Of a stretch of 64,000 nt of DNA, positions 24,600-33,864 are shown piece after piece; the stretch's first letter is position 1, and every line of letters begins with the position of its first letter. Where the stretch lies: the NCBI RefSeq assembly GCF_002257695.2, contig NZ_CP155571.1; one strand, given 5' to 3'. The DNA comes from Sporomusa acidovorans (GTDB lineage: Bacteria; Bacillota; Negativicutes; Sporomusales; Sporomusaceae). Below the pieces are notes generated by a model. It made no database searches. It had not been told where the DNA came from and worked only from the letters and a program-made list of their open reading frames with translations. The translations under genes were made by a program, and so were the position numbers.

Positions 24600-26009
24600 T
24601 TAATGCCGTTTGCGTTTACTGGAAGCCGCTATGCCAAGCTCTTCCCGGTATTTGGCGACAGTCCGCCGGGAAACCATAATTCCCTTGCTATGCAAAATAT
24701 CGCTCAAGGCTTGGTCGCTTAACGGCTGAGTGTGATCTTCGGCTGCAATCAACTCTTTTATCTCCTGTTTTACCCGGCTGGCAGACACATCTTCCCCGCC
24801 GGCACTTTGAATTCCTGAACTAAAAAATGTATTCATCGCAAATACCCCATGGGGAGTAGCCATATATTTATTGGCTGTTGCCCGGCTTACGGTAGATTCG
24901 TGAACACCAACCTGTTCAGCCACCTTTTTCATGGTAAGCGGGCGCAAAAACCTGGGCCCCTGCTCGAAAAAACCTGATTGCAAACGAATAATAGACTCAG
25001 TTACATTATATAGGGTGCGCCGTCGCTGTTCGATACTTTTTATCAGCCATACGGCCGCATGGATACGACTTTCCACATACTTGCGGGCGTCATTATCTTC
25101 TTCCCGGACAATTTGCCGGTAATAAGAATTGATTGAGAGTTGCGGCACATAGTTATCATTGATCTGAATGACGTACTCGTTGTTGAGCCGCTCCACAATT
25201 ATATCAGGAACAATATATCCCGGCTGACTGCCGCCAAAGGCTCGTCCAGGCTTGGGATCAAGTGTGCGGATGATATCAACCGCCTGCTGAACTTCATGCA
25301 TCGTACAGTGCAGCGCATCGGCAATTTGCCGGTAACGGCCGGAAGCAATCTGGGCGAGATGATCTTCAATAACAGCAGCCGCCAGTTTATAAACCGGGGT
25401 ATCCTTTTCCGGCTTCATAGCTAGCTGAATGAGCAAACATTCCTGCAGGCTGCCGGCTCCCACTCCGGGGGGATCAAAAGTCTGAATCATCTTTAGTACA
25501 GAGGCTACATCGGCTTCCGCTACTTTTAGCCTCGCTGCCACCTCGGCTACCGTCCCGCATAAATAGCCGTTATCGTCAATACTGCCGATCAGGTATTTGC
25601 CGATCCTCAGATGCCTGGCTGTAAATACGGAAAAATGTAATTGCATTTCCAGATAATCTTGCAAGGAAACGGTAGCCGCATCGGCAATTTCCCGCCGCTC
25701 CGTACGCTCCGGATTTTCCTGCTGCATACCACTGGCCGTACGCGTTCCGTTCAACAAGTACTCCATCCAGCCATCGGCTTCCATTGGACTGTCGTCGTCG
25801 CGCGGCGAAGGTTCCGGTTCAGGCGCCATAACCGGCTCGTCACCGCCCTCACTGACAGTCTCAAGTACGGGATTCTCCAACAGTTCCTTTTCCACCAGTT
25901 CCGCCAGTTCCGTTGCCGGAAGTTGAAGAATGGCGATAGCCTGACGTAGCTGGGGAGTCATAATTAACTTTTGTGTTGTTTCCAATTTTAATCCGTAATC
26001 AAGTTGCAC
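24600..26009 (-). CDS. rpoN: RNA polymerase sigma-54 factor
   Basis: The 469-residue factor has the Gln/Leu-rich activator region (LKLETTQKLIMTPQLRQAIAILQLP), an acidic linker, the core-binding domain, a helix-turn-helix (VGVHESTVSRATANKYM) and the RpoN box (SRRTVAKYREELGI) near the C-terminus. The start is GTG 26009 with GGGGGAGG upstream. It needs an enhancer-binding activator, none of which lies in the window. A small stem (26027-26048) occurs in the region before the gene. Confidence 0.97.
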   Translation of the reverse strand: MQLDYGLKLETTQKLIMTPQLRQAIAILQLPATELAELVEKELLENPVLETVSEGGDEPVMAPEPEPSPRDDDSPMEADGWMEYLLNGTRTASGMQQENPERTERREIADAATVSLQDYLEMQLHFSVFTARHLRIGKYLIGSIDDNGYLCGTVAEVAARLKVAEADVASVLKMIQTFDPPGVGAGSLQECLLIQLAMKPEKDTPVYKLAAAVIEDHLAQIASGRYRQIADALHCTMHEVQQAVDIIRTLDPKPGRAFGGSQPGYIVPDIIVERLNNEYVIQINDNYVPQLSINSYYRQIVREEDNDARKYVESRIHAAVWLIKSIEQRRRTLYNVTESIIRLQSGFFEQGPRFLRPLTMKKVAEQVGVHESTVSRATANKYMATPHGVFAMNTFFSSGIQSAGGEDVSASRVKQEIKELIAAEDHTQPLSDQALSDILHSKGIMVSRRTVAKYREELGIAASSKRKRH

Positions 26010-26082
26010 AGCGTTAACCTCCCCCAGGGTCAGACCTGTGTCTGTCCCACTATAATAATTATGATAAACTTTTAAAAAAATG

Positions 26083-27099
26083 TTAACAGATTCGCGGCAA
26101 CTGCTCGCCGGTTAACATATCCAGCAGACGCAAGCCGCCAATCGTTGTTCTGAGCGCTACCTGGCCGGCCGGCTTGGCGGTCACCGTACCAATAATCCGC
26201 GCTGCGTTGCTCACCGGGTACTGTCGCATAATTGTCAGAACCTTTTTACTATACTCTCTTTCGACAAAAACAACCACTTTTCCTTCATTGGCAAGATATA
26301 AAGGATCAAATCCCAATAATTCACAAACAGCCTGTACTTCCGGCCTCACCGGTATGGCGCTTTCATCCAGTAAAATACCAACCCCGGCATCTGCCGCAAT
26401 TTCATTAAGGGTTGTTGCCAGCCCGCCCCGGGTGGGGTCCCGCAGCATGCTAACGGCCGGCACTGCGGCCAATAATGTCTGGATTAGCTTATTCAAGGGA
26501 GCACAGTCGCTGATAATTTGCTGCGGCAAGGTTAAGCCATGCCGCTCACCCATGACAGCAATGGCGTGGTCGCCGAGATAACCGCTGACAATGACTACCT
26601 GGTCCGGCTTAACCCGTTTGGCCGTAATATCAGCCTGCGGCAGCAGCGCCCCAATGCCGGCGGTATTGATATAGATGCCGTCAACCGCCCCTTTTTCCAC
26701 TACCTTGGTATCGCCGGTAACAATGGCGACACCGGCAGTCTGCGCCATGGTACTCATGGAAGCTACAATCCGCCGGAGCTCGTCAACAGGCAAACCTTCT
26801 TCCAGAATAAAGCCGGCACTCAAATATAAAGGCGCGGCCCCGCACATGGCCAAATCGTTGACTGTGCCGCAGACGGCCAGCTTGCCAATATCACCGCCCG
26901 GGAAAAAACGCGGCTTGACCACGTAGCTGTCTGTGGCAAACGCCAGCTTGGTCCCCCCAATACCGAGGCGTGCGCCATCGTGCAGTTCTGCCAGAGCCGG
27001 ATTGGCGAAGGCGGCTACCATAATATTCTCGATCAGATCATGGCTTAAACGCCCGCCGCTGCCGTGCCCCAGCAAAATGCGTTCTTCCTGGTCATGCAT
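26083..27099 (-). CDS. hypE: Hydrogenase maturation protein HypE
   Basis: The 338-residue protein dehydrates the thiocarboxamide on its C-terminal Cys to thiocyanate, the source of the CN ligands of [NiFe] hydrogenase. It has the PurM-like ATP-binding layout (LGHGSGGRLSHDLI; ATDSYVVKPRFFPGGDIG) and ends PRIC, the required C-terminal Cys. The ATG at 27099 overlaps the hypD stop (ATGCATGA), indicating coupling. Confidence 0.96.
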   Translation of the reverse strand: MHDQEERILLGHGSGGRLSHDLIENIMVAAFANPALAELHDGARLGIGGTKLAFATDSYVVKPRFFPGGDIGKLAVCGTVNDLAMCGAAPLYLSAGFILEEGLPVDELRRIVASMSTMAQTAGVAIVTGDTKVVEKGAVDGIYINTAGIGALLPQADITAKRVKPDQVVIVSGYLGDHAIAVMGERHGLTLPQQIISDCAPLNKLIQTLLAAVPAVSMLRDPTRGGLATTLNEIAADAGVGILLDESAIPVRPEVQAVCELLGFDPLYLANEGKVVVFVEREYSKKVLTIMRQYPVSNAARIIGTVTAKPAGQVALRTTIGGLRLLDMLTGEQLPRIC

Positions 27100-28189
27100 A
27101 ATTCCACCGTCCTTGACCATATTTATACCAGGCGGCGCAAGCCCCCTCTACCGACACCATACAGGCCCCCACCGGGTGCTCCGGCGTGCAGTTGCCGCCA
27201 AAATGCGGACAGGCTTCCGGACGAATCCGCCCGCATAACACTTCGCCGCAGCGGCACCCGGCCGGCTCCTGCGTTACCACGGCCGGCAGCGGCAGCTGCG
27301 TCCCGGCATCAAACCTATCGAACTCGGGCCTTATGGCAAGGCCCGAGTCTTCTATTGCGCCCAGCCCCCGCCATACGGTCGTTACCGGCTGGTACACCTG
27401 CCGGAGAATGCTGACAGCGGCAACATTCCCCGCCGGTTTGACCACCCGCCGGTATTGATTGCCAATTTCGGCGTGGCCGCAGGCTATCTGGGTCAGCAGC
27501 ATATAAATTCCCTGGAGAATATCCAGGGCCTCAAAGCCGGTCACAACCGCCGGCTTATGATACTCTGCCGCAACAAACCGGTAAGGTTCAAGACCGCTGA
27601 TAGCCGCCGTATGGCCTGGCAGCAAAAAACCGTCTACCCGGATATCCGGTGCCGACAGAAGTGCCCTGAGGGCCGGCGGTACCAGTTTGTGGGCCGGCAA
27701 CAGAAAAAAATTAGTCAATTTCAACCGTTCTGCCTGCAAGAGGGTGGCGGCGGCCGTAGGCGCCGTGGTCTCAAACCCCACAGCCAGAAAAACTACGTCC
27801 TTATCCGGCCGTTCCCTGGCTATGGTCAGGCTGTCCAACGGCGAATACACAATCCGGATATCGGCCCCCTGCGCTTTTTGGGCCAGCAGCGTCGAATGGG
27901 ATCCCGGCACTTTCAGCATATCGCCGAACGTGGCCAGGATGGTATCAGGCCGCTGGCTAAAAGCAATGGCCGTATCGAGATATTCGTTAGGCGTAACGCA
28001 CACCGGACAACCGGGGCCGCTGACCAATTCAACATTTGCCGGCAGCAGCTGCCGGATGCCGTTACGGAAAATGGACACTGTATGGGTGCCGCACACCTCC
28101 ATAATCCTTACCGGGCGCTCTGCCAGCCTGGCAATCTCCCGGGTAAAACCATGCGCCGCCCACGCCGTTTCCTCAGCTGTCAGTTTCAT
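27092..28189 (-). CDS. hypD: Hydrogenase maturation protein HypD
   Basis: The 365-residue iron-sulfur protein is the scaffold on which Fe(CN)2CO is assembled. It has VCGTHTVSIFRNGIRQLLP, SGPGCPVCVTP, GFETTAPT and the C-terminal Cys cluster (AGCRCGEVLCGRIRPEACPHFG) for the 4Fe-4S cluster. It overlaps hypC by 17 bases upstream and hypE by 8 bases downstream. Confidence 0.97.
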   Translation of the reverse strand: MKLTAEETAWAAHGFTREIARLAERPVRIMEVCGTHTVSIFRNGIRQLLPANVELVSGPGCPVCVTPNEYLDTAIAFSQRPDTILATFGDMLKVPGSHSTLLAQKAQGADIRIVYSPLDSLTIARERPDKDVVFLAVGFETTAPTAAATLLQAERLKLTNFFLLPAHKLVPPALRALLSAPDIRVDGFLLPGHTAAISGLEPYRFVAAEYHKPAVVTGFEALDILQGIYMLLTQIACGHAEIGNQYRRVVKPAGNVAAVSILRQVYQPVTTVWRGLGAIEDSGLAIRPEFDRFDAGTQLPLPAVVTQEPAGCRCGEVLCGRIRPEACPHFGGNCTPEHPVGACMVSVEGACAAWYKYGQGRWNYA

Positions 28190-28400
28190 AGCACTCCAGC
28201 TCCTTAAACAATTCCAGCGTCTTCAACGCCTCTGCTTCATCTATGGTCTGAATGGCAAAACCGGCGTGAACAAGCACATAGTCCCCCACTGCAGCATCCG
28301 GCAGCAGCATCAGACTAACCTGGCGGGTTACGCCGCTGATGTCAACCGTCCCCATAAACTCACTGCGTTCAATAATTTTGGCCGGAACAGCCAAACACAT
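28173..28400 (-). CDS. hypC: Hydrogenase maturation chaperone HypC
   Basis: The 75-residue protein starts MCLAVPAKI, with the essential Cys2 and the P-A-K motif of HypC/HupF, and contains GDYVLVHAGFAIQ. It carries the iron complex from HypD to the hydrogenase large subunit. It begins 3 bases after hypF and overlaps hypD. Confidence 0.96.
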   Translation of the reverse strand: MCLAVPAKIIERSEFMGTVDISGVTRQVSLMLLPDAAVGDYVLVHAGFAIQTIDEAEALKTLELFKELECYETDS

Positions 28401-28403
28401 TGC

Positions 28404-30671
28404 TCATCGGCTCCTTTCCCCGGCAATTACCGCCTGCCCCAAGGCCAGACCACCGTCGTTAGGCGGGGTCTGCCGGTGAAGATACGGGACAAGTTTATGT
28501 TGCGCGAGCATTCTGATAACTTGCGTAAGTAAGGTCATATTCTGAAAAACGCCGCCACTGAGAACGATTTCCTTAATCCCTGTGGCTTTGCTGATCTTAC
28601 GTGTCAGTTCACAGGCTGCGGCGGCCAGGGTGGTATGAAAGTCGGCAGCTAACTGCGGTACAGCTGCCCCTTGCTCCATTGCCTGACACAATCCGGCAAA
28701 TACCGGTTTGAAATCCAAAATCCAGGTTCCGGCCACTGCTGTAAGATCATAGGCCAGTATCCGGCCTACCCTTCCCTGTGCCGCCATTTCCAGTTCAATC
28801 GCCGCCTGCCCTTCATAGTGAATACTCTGACGAATTCCCAACAACGCAGCGGCAGCATCAAACAACCGACCCGCTCCCGACGCTCGCGGCGTATTAATTT
28901 TCTTTTCGGCCGCTGTGACAACTAACTGCCAGTTGGCAGGCAGTTGAGCGGTCAAGGGCAGGGCGTGGTCGAGAAAACTTTCTCCATATAATTCTTTCAG
29001 CAGACAGACTGCAATCCGCCAGGGCTGACGCACAGCCTGCGCTCCGCCCGGCAGCGGCAGATAGGCTAAGTGTCCGGCCCGCCGGTATTCCCGTAAATCG
29101 GCAACCAGAAACTCGCCGCCCCAGAGGGCGCCGTCCGGGCCATAGCCTGTACCGTCAAAAGCAAGGCCGATAACCGGGCCTGTCAGTTGATGTTCGGCCA
29201 TTACCGCCGCAATATGGGCATGATGGTGCTGGACGGACACTATGGGCAGCCCTGTTTCTTGCGCAAACTTGGTTGACAGATATTCAGGATGCTGATCACA
29301 GGCGACCACCTGGGGCTCAATAGCCAGCAATTTCTGCAAATGCGCAATAGCTGCCACATAAGACTGATAAGTGGGCATATTCTCCAAATCGCCGATATGC
29401 GCACTGAGGAAAGCCTGTCTGCCCCGCGTCAGGCAAAAGGTGTTTTTTAGTTCTCCGCCGACGGCGAGAACAGACGGCAGTTCACGGGCCAAACTGACCG
29501 GTGCGGGCACATAGCCCCGGCTGCGTCGCAGGTAATACGGCTTATTGAAAACCACCCTGACCACCGAATCATCAGCCCGGCAATAAATCTCCCGGTTGTG
29601 AACTAGAAAATAATCGGCAATCGCACCCAGCCGCGCCAGCGCATCCTCATCCTGATAGGCAATAGGCTCATCGCTTACATTGCCGCTGGTCATCACCCAC
29701 ATATTCGCCGGCGCCAGTAACAGGATATGGGCGGGGGCATACGGCAGCATAACACCAAGGCAGGGATTGCCCGGCGCAATACTGTCCGCCAGATTATAGC
29801 CTTCATTTTTGGTTAAAAGGACAATCGGTCGGGCCGGGCTGGTCAGCAATTGTTCCTCAACAGCCGATACGGCGCATTGGGACTTGCATATTGCCAGACT
29901 GCCGGCCATTACGGCAAAGGGCTTGTCTTCCCGTACTTTCCTCGCCCGGAGCCGCGCTACGGCCGACTGATCCCGGGCGTTGACAGCAAGATGATAGCCG
30001 CCGATGCCTTTGATCGCCAGGATCCGGCCGGCGGCAATCTGCTCGCGTGCCAAATCAAAGACATCTTGTCCCGCCTCTACCGGGGTTCCCGCCTTATCCA
30101 ACAACCGGTAAACCGGGCCGCAATCCGGACAGGCATTAGGCTGCGCATGAAACCGGCGGTCAGCGGGATTGTCATATTCGGCCTGGCAAGCCGGACACAT
30201 GGCAAAATTACGCATTGTCGTCAACGGCCGGTCATAGGGGATATCCTTAATAATGGTAAAGCGGGGGCCGCAATCCGTGCAATTGATAAACGGATAACGG
30301 TAACGACGGTCAGCGGGATTCAGGAGTTCCTCCCGGCAGCGCGGACAAGTAGCCACATCAGGTGAAATCAGGACGGTTTTGACAGAGCCGGCCACGCTGG
30401 CCCTGATTTGAAAATCCGTGTAGCCTTGCAGCCGGCATTCTTTCACAGTAAGCGAATCGATAGCCGCCAAGGGCGGCGCCTGCCTGGTGATATCCTTGAC
30501 AAAACCGGTAAGCGCCGCCGGATTGCCTTCCGCTGCTATCGTAACACCGGTGGCATTATTCGATACCCAGCCTGTAATGCCATACTGCCTGGCCAGGTTA
30601 TAAACAAAGGGGCGGAAACCCACCCCCTGGACAATGCCTGTGATCTGAATCCGCACTCCCCTGTCGCTCAT
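28404..30671 (-). CDS. hypF: Carbamoyltransferase HypF
   Basis: The 755-residue protein transfers a carbamoyl group to HypE. Domains in order are acylphosphatase (GIVQGVGFRPFVYNLAR), two zinc-finger pairs (CPRCREELL; CTDCGPRFT; CPACQAEYD; CPDCGPVY), a YrdC-like domain (AIKGIGGYHLAVNA; LRARKVREDKPFAVM) and a Kae1-like domain (VQHHHAHIAAVMAEH; LSGGVFQN). The ATG at 30671 has AGGAG five bases upstream. It begins 36 bases after scfB. hypA and hypB and the hydrogenase itself are not in the window. Confidence 0.96.
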   Translation of the reverse strand: MSDRGVRIQITGIVQGVGFRPFVYNLARQYGITGWVSNNATGVTIAAEGNPAALTGFVKDITRQAPPLAAIDSLTVKECRLQGYTDFQIRASVAGSVKTVLISPDVATCPRCREELLNPADRRYRYPFINCTDCGPRFTIIKDIPYDRPLTTMRNFAMCPACQAEYDNPADRRFHAQPNACPDCGPVYRLLDKAGTPVEAGQDVFDLAREQIAAGRILAIKGIGGYHLAVNARDQSAVARLRARKVREDKPFAVMAGSLAICKSQCAVSAVEEQLLTSPARPIVLLTKNEGYNLADSIAPGNPCLGVMLPYAPAHILLLAPANMWVMTSGNVSDEPIAYQDEDALARLGAIADYFLVHNREIYCRADDSVVRVVFNKPYYLRRSRGYVPAPVSLARELPSVLAVGGELKNTFCLTRGRQAFLSAHIGDLENMPTYQSYVAAIAHLQKLLAIEPQVVACDQHPEYLSTKFAQETGLPIVSVQHHHAHIAAVMAEHQLTGPVIGLAFDGTGYGPDGALWGGEFLVADLREYRRAGHLAYLPLPGGAQAVRQPWRIAVCLLKELYGESFLDHALPLTAQLPANWQLVVTAAEKKINTPRASGAGRLFDAAAALLGIRQSIHYEGQAAIELEMAAQGRVGRILAYDLTAVAGTWILDFKPVFAGLCQAMEQGAAVPQLAADFHTTLAAAACELTRKISKATGIKEIVLSGGVFQNMTLLTQVIRMLAQHKLVPYLHRQTPPNDGGLALGQAVIAGERSR

Positions 30672-30706
30672 AAGCACTCCTAACTTATAATAAAACTTTG
30701 CTCAAA

Positions 30707-32062
30707 CTAATCTTGATCGACCATAGCCAGCTTGGCCTGAATCATAATCGCACACTCCAGCCGCTTTTTCTGCAGTGCACACCCCAATTCGTAAGGCTGA
30801 CGCAAATCATGGTGAAATAAATCGGCATTGGCATGGCAGCCGCCGCTGCAGTAAAATCTCGCCCAGCATTCACGGCAAGCCGGTTTATTCAGCACATGTG
30901 CCTGACGGAATTTCACCGGTAATTCACAGTTCTGAATTCCTTCATAGACATTGCCCAGTTTATATTCATCCCGGCCGACAAACTGGTGACAGGGATATAA
31001 ATCTCCCTCAGGCGTTACGGCAAAATACTCATGACCGGCGCCACAGCCGCTCAGGCGTTTGGCCACACAGGGGCCGTTGCTTAAGTCCAGATTAAAATGG
31101 AAAAAGTCAAAACCGTTGCCGGCCAGCTTGCGTTTCAGATATTCTGCCGCCAGCAGCTCATATTGACGGAATAGTTCCGGCAAATGAGCTTCGGTCAACG
31201 CATAATCGGCATCTTTAGCTACAACCGGTTCCACCGACAATTGACTGAAGCCCTGATCGGCCATAGACAGTACGTCGGCGGCAAAATCCAGATTATAGGC
31301 TGTGAAGGTGCCGCGCAGGTAGTAATTCTGATCGCCACGCGAGGCGACTACCTGTTTACAGTGCTTGAGCACCCTGTCATAACTGCCGCTGCCGTCAACG
31401 CGCGGCCGCATCCGGTCATGCACCTCCGGGCGACCGTCCAGACTGAGCACTAAGCTGATATGATTGTCATTTAAAAATTGGATAATCTCAGCGGTCAGCA
31501 ATAGGGCATTGGTCGTCAGGGTCAGTTTAAAGATTTTACCGGTTTCCGCTTCTCGCTTTCTTACATAACCGACAACATGGCGAACCGTATCCATATTTAA
31601 AAGCGGTTCACCGCCAAAGAAGTCCATTTCACAATGGCGGCGCTGTCCGCTATTTTCAATAATAAAATCAACCGCCCTTTCGCCGACCTCCTTAGGCATA
31701 AGACCGCGGCTATGACCAAAATCACCGGTCCCGGCAAAGCAGTAGCCGCAGCGCAAATTGCAATCATGCGCCACATGCAGGCACAATGATTTTACCAGCG
31801 GCTTATCGCTAAAAGTCAGCGGTACTGTCAGTTCCGGCGTATACAATTGTCCAGTCTCAATAAGTTCCCTAAGTTCCCCGAGCGCTTCTCTTAGAGCCGG
31901 CTCTTCATATTTATGGGCCAGAGCGGCAATAACCTCCGCCTCGTTAGCCCCGTTAAAAACATCTACTATATCGTACACCATATCATCAACAATATGTACG
32001 GCACCGCTATTAATATCAAGAACAATCGCTAAATCGCCAATTTTAAATTTATGTACTTGCAT
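30707..32062 (-). CDS. scfB: SCIFF radical SAM maturase
   Basis: The 451-residue enzyme belongs to the radical SAM/SPASM group that forms thioether bonds in the six-Cys SCIFF peptide. The N-terminal part resembles a peptide-recognition (RRE-like) domain; the SAM cluster motif is CNLRCGYC (Cys101, 105, 108); FFGGEPLLN follows; the C-terminal SPASM region has a Cys-rich stretch including CRECWARFYCSGGC and a final Cys. The substrate gene lies upstream at 32318-32461, separated by a terminator and a palindromic repeat. AAAGGATAG precedes the ATG. Confidence 0.95.
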   Translation of the reverse strand: MQVHKFKIGDLAIVLDINSGAVHIVDDMVYDIVDVFNGANEAEVIAALAHKYEEPALREALGELRELIETGQLYTPELTVPLTFSDKPLVKSLCLHVAHDCNLRCGYCFAGTGDFGHSRGLMPKEVGERAVDFIIENSGQRRHCEMDFFGGEPLLNMDTVRHVVGYVRKREAETGKIFKLTLTTNALLLTAEIIQFLNDNHISLVLSLDGRPEVHDRMRPRVDGSGSYDRVLKHCKQVVASRGDQNYYLRGTFTAYNLDFAADVLSMADQGFSQLSVEPVVAKDADYALTEAHLPELFRQYELLAAEYLKRKLAGNGFDFFHFNLDLSNGPCVAKRLSGCGAGHEYFAVTPEGDLYPCHQFVGRDEYKLGNVYEGIQNCELPVKFRQAHVLNKPACRECWARFYCSGGCHANADLFHHDLRQPYELGCALQKKRLECAIMIQAKLAMVDQD

Positions 32063-32082
32063 TTTCTATCCTTTCTTTTATC

Positions 32083-32273
32083 GAGGCAGTTCAGAAATGT
32101 TCATATGCACGTTCTGTTTACCTCATTGTCGTAACGCACAATATTGATCGCAGATTATTCTACGCAAACTGTACGAGCCGCCCGGAAAAACGTGCAGCGC
32201 CGCGTACATGGGTGCGTACGCAAGCAAACGTTTTGAGGAGCAACGAAGCAGATGGGCATTTATGAGCTGCCTC
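32083..32273. repeat. Palindromic repeat family B, copy B1
   Basis: The ends GAGGCAGTTCAGAAATG and, inverted, GAGGCAGCTCATAAATG can pair. The core from CCGGAAAAACGTGCAGCGCC to ACGAAGCAGATGGGC (about 32172-32256) recurs nearly identically at 60938-61007. It sits between scfA and scfB and has no coding capacity. Confidence 0.75.
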
Positions 32274-32283
32274 CAAAAAATTA

Positions 32284-32307
32284 GGCCCCTTGGCGTGGCA
32301 AGGGGCC
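32284..32307 (-). terminator. Terminator after scfA
   Basis: GGCCCCTTG and CAAGGGGCC form a perfect 9-bp stem with a 6-base loop, followed on the minus strand by TAATTTTTT. It lies 11 bases past the scfA stop and would limit read-through to the maturase, letting peptide be made in excess. Confidence 0.85.
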
Positions 32308-32317
32308 GGCACACAAC

Positions 32318-32461
32318 CTAATCCTTTTGGCAAACCTGGTTGCCCACCGTGCAGGAAGTCTTGCAGGCCGACTGGCAGGATGCCTGGCATTCCCCACAGC
32401 CGCCGGTATGTACAGTTTGCGTCAGCGATGCTTTATTGATTGTTACAACATGCTTTTTCAT
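32318..32461 (-). CDS. scfA: SCIFF ribosomal peptide precursor (six Cys in 45 residues)
   Basis: A 47-residue gene reads MKKHVVTINKASLTQ at its start and has six Cys at 22, 25, 29, 33, 37 and 44, the SCIFF pattern, with GGCGECQASC in the middle. AAGGAGG lies nine bases before the ATG at 32461. It is directly upstream of its maturase gene on the same strand. SCIFF is nearly universal in Clostridia and relatives; its role is unknown. Confidence 0.95.
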   Translation of the reverse strand: MKKHVVTINKASLTQTVHTGGCGECQASCQSACKTSCTVGNQVCQKD

Positions 32462-32585
32462 ATTTTATTTCCTCCTTGCCTTGCGTCAAAATAATTAGTT
32501 CTTCCTTTACTATTTTAGCTGTTTTACCGGCAGGAATCAATAGGCAAAGAAGAATCCCCGCCGCCGCCCAAGCGACTACAGACCT

Positions 32586-32632
32586 ATATACAACGTACTA
32601 AAGATTTTTGCAGGCGGGTGGTGTGGGGGGCA
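32586..32632. repeat. Palindromic repeat family A, partial copy A2
   Basis: TATATACAACGTACTAAAG and TTTTTGCAGGCGGGTGGTGT match the left half of the copy at 40197; the right half is missing. It lies between the exported-protein gene and scfA. Confidence 0.6.
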
Positions 32633-32647
32633 ACGGCAACGTAAAAA

Positions 32648-32679
32648 GCAGGGATGCTCTGCCTCAACGCCATCCCTGC
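32648..32679 (-). terminator. Terminator after the exported-protein gene
   Basis: GCAGGGATG and CATCCCTGC form a 9-bp stem; on the minus strand TTTTTACG follows. It is 11 bases beyond the stop at 32690. Confidence 0.7.
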
Positions 32680-32689
32680 CGCACATATT

Positions 32690-33778
32690 TTATTTTTTTT
32701 CAACCGGAGCCAAAATGATTTTTACGGGCAGATTGGACGCACCCGGCGGGGAAAAGGTCAGCCAGAGCGACTGTCCGCCTGCATAGTTGCCAAGATGGGC
32801 CACATCATTGATAGTCTTGCTGCCGAAAAACAGCTTGTCTGCCGGCGTACCAATAACACTTTCTTCCTGGTGGCGGTATTTGATTTTCATGCCGCCCGCA
32901 TATTCCCCTCCCCGGGGATTTAAGTAAACAGCATAGTTTTGTTCAAAGGCTGTAGGGAGAAACACTTTATACATAACACCATAATTGCCGTAGTTAAGTG
33001 TTTGCGAGCCATCGGTCGCATCAATCCCACTGACAAAGGTGTCCCGTTTATGGTCCGCCAGAGTAATGGCCATTACACCATCATTTACCGAATTATAAAC
33101 CTGACTGGGAACAATATAACGATCCATGCCGGCGAATGTTCCCCTAAGCCGTTGGCTGTCGGTCGGCAGTACAGTGGCATTTACCACAAATTCAGCCGGG
33201 TCTTCCTTGACCGGCAACATCATCACTACTACCTTAACTGGCTCTTTGGTCTCGATATCATAGATACCGTTAACAAGCTCGTCCGGTGCAACAACCGTTT
33301 CATTGAGCACCGGTTCCAGCAGCGCTGTTCCCTTGGCCGGCACCGCAATAAGGCCGACGTTCGCCTGACTTAGATAGTTCATTTGGGCAGCTTTGCCGAT
33401 AGCCAGATAGTCCAGTCCCGGACCACCCAGTCCATATTGTTTGACGACAACATCGGTCGGCGTAGCGGCATCATTAACCAAGAGAACAACAATCTTTTTG
33501 GGTTCCTTGGTAGCATTTACATGATGAAAAAACAGCCGGGCATCGCCGGTTACCGTATCCTGATACGTAATCCCATCGGCAGGCACCATCTCGGGACTGT
33601 CGGATAACAAGAGCTTGCCGCCCTGTTCGTTCATCGTAACAGGCAACTCATTCAGTCTGCTGAGATTGCTGTTTTCCGGAAAACCGGACTTAGCCAAAGT
33701 TTGCTGGGGCGCGGCAACTACGCTGACGGCAACTGTGACCGCCAGTGCCACACCTACCTGTCGCATTAGTTTTAACAA
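32690..33778 (-). CDS. Exported protein of unknown function
   Basis: The 362-residue protein begins with a short basic region and a hydrophobic stretch (VGVALAVTVAVSVVAAP) ending near an AKS-like cleavage region, a Sec signal peptide. The mature part looks mainly beta and repeats a pattern of strands with turns (TKEPKKIVVLLVNDAATPTD; TKEPVKVVVMMLPVKED), which suggests two related domains. TTG 33778 has AGGAGG seven bases upstream and is preferred over an ATG four codons later. I do not recognise a family. It is monocistronic between a terminator and a large palindrome. Confidence 0.7.
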   Translation of the reverse strand: MLKLMRQVGVALAVTVAVSVVAAPQQTLAKSGFPENSNLSRLNELPVTMNEQGGKLLLSDSPEMVPADGITYQDTVTGDARLFFHHVNATKEPKKIVVLLVNDAATPTDVVVKQYGLGGPGLDYLAIGKAAQMNYLSQANVGLIAVPAKGTALLEPVLNETVVAPDELVNGIYDIETKEPVKVVVMMLPVKEDPAEFVVNATVLPTDSQRLRGTFAGMDRYIVPSQVYNSVNDGVMAITLADHKRDTFVSGIDATDGSQTLNYGNYGVMYKVFLPTAFEQNYAVYLNPRGGEYAGGMKIKYRHQEESVIGTPADKLFFGSKTINDVAHLGNYAGGQSLWLTFSPPGASNLPVKIILAPVEKK

Positions 33779-33864
33779 TACAATACCTCCTAACAGCGGT
33801 TGACCCCTCACCGGCAAAAGAACCTGGGCTTATGCCAAGCCTTGTGTGATACCGGCAGAAGCCT

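Noticed and set aside
26027..26048. Riboswitch in front of rpoN
   Set aside because: Only one short imperfect stem (GGGTCAGAC against GTCTGTCCC); no known riboswitch core.
27455..28532. Long plus-strand frames (250 and 281 codons) opposite hypD, hypC and hypF
   Set aside because: The minus-strand genes are unmistakable and these frames have low-complexity, Arg/His-rich translations typical of antisense shadows.
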